NCBI GenBank assembly: GCA_963806145.1
Contig: CAWDXD010000032.1
Location: 81,171 to 145,170, forward strand
Direction of reading: 5' to 3'
Length of the DNA: 64,000 bases
Origin: DASXKD01 sp963806145
GTDB lineage: Bacteria > Actinomycetota > Actinomycetes > Streptosporangiales > Streptosporangiaceae
Shown: positions 60,629 through 64,000 of the stretch, in pieces
How the letters are laid out: each line of letters begins with the position of its first letter
Position numbering within the stretch: position 1 is the first letter of the stretch
Translations under genes and position numbers: made by a program
Notes under the pieces: model-generated
Databases searched by the model: none
The model's input: the letters and a program-made list of their open reading frames with translations, nothing else
Told to the model about the DNA's origin: nothing

Positions 60629-62128
60629 CAAGGCCGGTTAGTTAAGCGGGTTGCCTGGTTGTCAAGGTGTGTCGGTTGATGCGAAGGAGGCGGGGCTCCG
60701 GTAGGTGAGGTTTGTCCGCCAGACACACCTCGTAACCGGGAGCCCCGCCGTTGAATGAGTCTGTCATTACCCGTGTCGTGACGGTGGCCGGAGGGCGGTT
60801 CGCGCCCGGCCACCTGGGCGAGCTGACGCAGCAGGTGCCGTTCGAGATGGTCGATGCGGTGCTGGAGCAGACGCGCCGGGTCCAGCGCCGCGTCCGTGAC
60901 CTCCCGTCGCGGGTCGTGGTGTATCTACTGCTGGCCGGGTGCCTGTTCGCCGAGCTGGGCTACTGCCAGGTCTGGCGCCGGCTGACGGCCGGGCTGGAGG
61001 GGCTGCCGGTCCCGGCGCCGACCGCGTCCGCGCTGACCCAGGCGCGCCGCCGTCTCGGCCCGGGGCCGCTGCGTGAACTGTTCTTTTTGCTGCGCGGCCC
61101 GGACCCGGCCGGGGCGCGGTGGCGGGGGCTGCTGGTCTGCGCGATCGATGGCACCATCATGTCCGTGGCCGACAGCGCGGCGAACCTGGCCGTCTACTCC
61201 AAGCAGCGCGGCGGCCGCAACGGGGACTCCGGATACCCGATGCTGCGGCTGCTGGCCCTGGTCAGCTGCGGTACCCGGACCGTCATTGACGCCGTGTTCC
61301 GCCCTGTCTCCGGCGGCGAGACCACCTGCGCCCCGCTGCTGCCAGGCAGCCTGCGCGCCGGGATGCTGCTGCTGGCCGACCGGAACTTCGCCGCCGGCTA
61401 CCTGGCCGCGCAGATCGCGGCGGCCAGGGCGGACTTCCTGATCCGCGTCCGCACCGGGAGCACCGCCCCCAAGCTGCCCATCCTGCGCCGCCTCCCCGAC
61501 GGCTCCTGGCTGTCCCGCTTCGGCGGCGTCCCCGTCCGCGTCATCGACGCCCAGGTCACCGTCACCACCACCGCCGGCCGCTCCACCGGCGGCTGCCGGC
61601 TGGTCACCACTCTGCTCGACGCAGCCCGCTACCCCGCCGGGGACCCGGCCATCCTGTACCACGAAAGATGGGAGATCGAAACCGCCTACCTCGAGCTCAA
61701 GTCCACCATCCTCGGCGGCCGCGTCCTGCGCGCCCGCACCCCCGACGGCATCGAGCAGGAGATCTACGCCCTGCTCGTCACCTACCAGGCCCTCCGTACT
61801 GCCATCGCCGACGCCGCCGCGACCGTTCCCGGCACCGACCCTGACCGGGCCAGCTTCGCCACCGCCCTGAATGCCGCCCGCGACCAGGTCATCCTCGCAG
61901 CGCGCGTGACCGCCGGCCCCGTCATCGACCTCGCCGGAACGATCGGCCGCCTCGTCCTCGCCAGCCTCATGCCCGCCAGACGGCTGCGCATCAGCCCCCG
62001 GGCCGTCAAACGCGCCATGTCCAGGTACAACGCCAAAGGCAAGATCGACCGAACCACCTACAAAGCGACCATCGACATCGCCATCCTCAACTTGACACCA
62101 GGCAACGCGACTTAACTAACCGGCCTTG
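60629..62128 (+). mobile_element. IS4-family insertion sequence, complete, 1,500 bp
   Basis: Terminal inverted repeats of about 38 bp with a few differences, starting CAAGGCCGGTTAGTTAAG, lie at 60629-60666 and 62091-62128. The flanks are a perfect 10-bp direct repeat CCATTAACCC (60619-60628 and 62129-62138), the target duplication. One transposase gene fills it. The intact ends and perfect duplication indicate a recent insertion. Confidence 0.95.
60751..62115 (+). CDS. IS4-family transposase
   Basis: The 454-residue protein has an N-terminal IS4 domain and a DDE catalytic core. Asp lies in LLVCAIDGTIMS and in LLLADRNF. The Y-x2-R-x3-E-x6-K signature is met exactly in YHERWEIETAYLELK. The TTG at 60751 starts it, and the stop lies within the right inverted repeat. 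Apparently intact and possibly active. Confidence 0.95.
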   Translation: MNESVITRVVTVAGGRFAPGHLGELTQQVPFEMVDAVLEQTRRVQRRVRDLPSRVVVYLLLAGCLFAELGYCQVWRRLTAGLEGLPVPAPTASALTQARRRLGPGPLRELFFLLRGPDPAGARWRGLLVCAIDGTIMSVADSAANLAVYSKQRGGRNGDSGYPMLRLLALVSCGTRTVIDAVFRPVSGGETTCAPLLPGSLRAGMLLLADRNFAAGYLAAQIAAARADFLIRVRTGSTAPKLPILRRLPDGSWLSRFGGVPVRVIDAQVTVTTTAGRSTGGCRLVTTLLDAARYPAGDPAILYHERWEIETAYLELKSTILGGRVLRARTPDGIEQEIYALLVTYQALRTAIADAAATVPGTDPDRASFATALNAARDQVILAARVTAGPVIDLAGTIGRLVLASLMPARRLRISPRAVKRAMSRYNAKGKIDRTTYKATIDIAILNLTPGNAT

Positions 62129-62219
62129 CCATTAACCCGGGTGTCGCAGGGTCTATGGCGGTCACTAGCGGTACGTCGACTGCCCAGCTCAGGTCGGTCA
62201 GAGGCCCCGATCTGTTGGA

Positions 62220-62263
62220 TTCCCAAGCTGATAGTGCGAGTTCGATTCTCGTCACCCGCTCCA
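62220..62263 (+). repeat. Attachment-like site, degenerate copy of the tRNA-Gly 3' end
   Basis: 44 bases match 57082-57125 with two differences (both in the T-arm, still compensating as a pair: CGAG/CTCG). The flanking sequence on the right is an integrase remnant. Confidence 0.9.
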
Positions 62264-62341
62264 GCGTAGAACCCCAGGTCAGCGGCATGCACCACATCCA
62301 GCCTCTGCCGACCCGAAGCCGCCACAGCACCGAACGTGCCA

Positions 62342-62584
62342 TTAGCCGACCGGCGCCAGCCCACCGGCGGCACCGCCATCACTGCCATCATCGCGGCGCA
62401 GCTCGGCACCGGCGTGAGCGTCAATCGCCCTCGTGATCACAGTGTCCGCGCCCCCGGCCTGATGCTGGTAGATGATCGCGGCATGCTCGCTGTCATGACC
62501 CATCCGGGCCATCAGGTCACGCAGCCCCGCGCCGCTGGTCGCCGCCCAGGCGTTGCCCGCATGGCGCAGATCATAAAAGTGCAA
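62342..62584 (-). pseudogene. Tyrosine recombinase (integrase) C-terminal remnant 2
   Basis: The 80-residue frame starts MHFYDLRHAGNAWAATSGAG, then LMARMGHDSEHAAIIYQHQA. These contain the HxLRH box II, the GH and the catalytic-Tyr-like IYQH segments of tyrosine recombinases. The N-terminal two thirds are absent. It lies 78 bases right of the third attachment copy. In 62585-62698 there is only the leader of the next gene. Confidence 0.8.
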
Positions 62585-62698
62585 GCCGCGCGCCTACGAG
62601 GAAGATCGGGCAAGTCCAGGCTGCCAACTGGTGAATGTCACGATAGATAACCATAGGCAGCTGGCCGCCCGGTCCAGCGCTTGCCAGCGGGAGACCCG

Positions 62699-63598
62699 AT
62701 GCGGATCAACCTTGGCGACGTGACCCTTTGGTTCGACGTATCCGGACCATCTGTTGTTCCCCGAGGGGACACGGCAATCGAACGCCCAACCCTGGTCGCT
62801 GTTCATGGCGGTCCCGGGGTGGACCATATCAACCTGAAGACAGAGCTGGCGCCACTCGCCAAGCACGTCCGGGTCCTCTACTACGATCAGCGCGGCCACG
62901 GCCGCAGCGACCACAGCACCTCTGAGTTCTGGAACTTGCGGACCTGGGCCGATGACCTGCGGCGGCTGTGCGACGCGCTCGGGCTGGTCAAGCCAGTGGT
63001 ACTCGGCAGCAGCTTCGGCGGTCACGTGGCTCTCACTTACGCCGGGCTCTTCCCCGGCCACCCAGGCGGCATCATCCTGGCCAATACGACCGGGGGGCAC
63101 TCCGATCACGAGCGCAGCGTCGAGGTATTCCGCCGTCTGGGCGGCGACGAAGCGGCCACCGTCGCCGAACGCGACTTCGCCGAGCCGACCGAAGAATCCC
63201 TCGCCGAGTTCCGCCGCGTCTGCGGCCCGCTCTACAGCAGCAAGCCCGGCGACGCTGAAGAGCTCCGGCAGCGGCTCGCCAGGTCAATCCAGACCACTGA
63301 AGTTAACCGGCACTACTTCCGCAATGAAGCATCACGCTTCGACCCATGGAGCGTGCTGGGCATGATCAAAAGCCCAGTGCTGATCCTCGCGGGCGAAGAC
63401 GACCCCGTCTGCCCACTCGCCATCGCTGAGGACCTCCACAGGCAGCTCCCTGGCGACACCACCCGTCTTCTGCGCCTGCCCTGCGCACGTCACACCATCT
63501 TCTGCGACCGGCCAGATATCGCCTTCCCTGCAGTCGAAGGTTTCGTCCGCCGGCATCAAGAACAGCGAACCGACCGACTCACCAGCAGGTTGACTTGA
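62699..63598 (+). CDS. Alpha/beta hydrolase (proline iminopeptidase-like)
   Basis: The 299-residue protein has HGGPG (oxyanion), YYDQRGHGRSD, the nucleophile Ser in VLGSSFGGHVAL, the acid in LAGEDDPVCP and His in ARHTIF. This is the S33-type hydrolase fold. ATG at 62699 has GGGAGA upstream. It lies to the right of integrase remnant 2 and may be cargo. Substrate unknown. Confidence 0.9.
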   Translation: MRINLGDVTLWFDVSGPSVVPRGDTAIERPTLVAVHGGPGVDHINLKTELAPLAKHVRVLYYDQRGHGRSDHSTSEFWNLRTWADDLRRLCDALGLVKPVVLGSSFGGHVALTYAGLFPGHPGGIILANTTGGHSDHERSVEVFRRLGGDEAATVAERDFAEPTEESLAEFRRVCGPLYSSKPGDAEELRQRLARSIQTTEVNRHYFRNEASRFDPWSVLGMIKSPVLILAGEDDPVCPLAIAEDLHRQLPGDTTRLLRLPCARHTIFCDRPDIAFPAVEGFVRRHQEQRTDRLTSRLT

Positions 63599-64000
63599 AC
63601 GGCCTGACAGGTATCTACGGATCTGCGAGCCGTGCCCGTTGCGTGCCCGATCGGAAGGTGATCAGCGGTCAATCACGGTCATCTGCGAAGACACATTAGC
63701 GGCCCCCACCAGCCGCGAAGCACGTCAGGTCAGCGGGCAAACGACCTTTGCAAGCAGGTGTTCCAACTGTTGCCAAGACTGTTGCCAAGACCATAGCCAG
63801 CTATCGGCGCGAGACGACAAGCCTGGAACATCGGTCCAGAGCGCGGACACTCCTGGACGGTCCTGGACAGCTTGCCCAGACTACGGATCTGATGGGTCAG
63901 ACGAGAGATCCACAGCCTGGGCGGTCGCCGGTGTGCTGGTGATGGATCAACAGCTATGGGGATAGGACCGGGGCGGGAAAATCGCGGGTGTGATGAGCCT
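63599..64000. other. Non-coding flank with degenerate integrative-element sequence
   Basis: No gene was recognised. GTGCCCGTTGCGTGCCCGA at 63632 resembles GTGCCCGCTGCGTGCCCGAC at 58089. CAGGTCAGCGGGCA near 63726 also follows the second attachment copy at about 58264. A short direct repeat GTTGCCAAGAC occurs twice near 63769-63791. These suggest a further partial copy of the same kind of element. Confidence 0.5.

Noticed and set aside
62112..62342. A minus-strand frame ending in the IS flank and reading through the third attachment copy
   Set aside because: Its only recognisable part is translated tRNA sequence.
62594..63109. A 171-codon minus-strand frame over the hydrolase gene
   Set aside because: Antisense to a clear alpha/beta hydrolase and without motifs.

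Overview
The window is high-GC DNA (GTG and TTG starts are frequent, third codon positions are strongly G/C) from an actinomycete of the Streptomyces/Streptosporangium type. Evidence includes a cysO-like sulfur carrier, a DtxR/IdeR-type repressor, a PP2C phosphatase with PAS, GAF and HATPase domains, DUF3027, DUF2530 and DUF3263 genes, and a groL controlled by CIRCE. No species can be named from the sequence alone.

Layout. 1-1370: a partial gene on the minus strand joins a hydrophobic N-terminal region to a fold-III PLP decarboxylase. 1.7-3.4 kb: a HIT-protein remnant and a frameshifted cation/proton antiporter. 3.5-17.0 kb: a cell-surface polysaccharide locus. It has one plus-strand acetyltransferase and an 11-gene minus-strand operon holding a 3-dehydrogenase, an aminotransferase, an initiating sugar-phosphate transferase, a MurJ/MviN-like flippase, a polymerase/ligase, a chain-length/kinase-like protein, a histidine phosphatase, a glycosyltransferase, a sulfotransferase, an ATP sulfurylase and a lytic-transglycosylase-like protein. 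Together they look able to build and export a polymer containing a diacetamido-uronic acid, with possible sulfation. 17.2-24.4 kb: a secreted multidomain deacetylase-like protein followed by three NarL-type response regulators and a histidine kinase. 24.6-36.9 kb: an LCP ligase, an acyltransferase, a membrane-anchored subtilase with a long repetitive tail split by a frameshift, an S-adenosylmethionine hydrolase-like gene, otsB/otsA, and thrC preceded by a SAM-I riboswitch with a large insertion, then cysO. 37-57 kb: housekeeping and stress genes (cold-shock proteins, a PIN/antitoxin pair, groL, transporters, thpR, serC, citrate synthase, pdxH, the DtxR regulator, the PP2C phosphatase, thiolase, Hsp20 and a MerR-type regulator).

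57-64 kb is an integration hotspot at a tRNA-Gly(CCC) gene. The 3' 45 bp of the tRNA recurs at 58.2 kb (exact) and 62.2 kb (two differences in 44 bp). Each copy is followed by the remains of a tyrosine recombinase on the opposite strand. Between the copies lie a methyltransferase-like membrane protein, a secreted beta-helix protein, a fragment of a Gfo/Idh/MocA oxidoreductase, and an intact 1,500-bp IS4-family element with a 10-bp target duplication.

A recurrent feature is loss of frame by one extra base in otherwise well-conserved genes (antiporter, subtilase, DUF3263). These are either young pseudogenes or residual sequencing errors, and raw reads would settle which.
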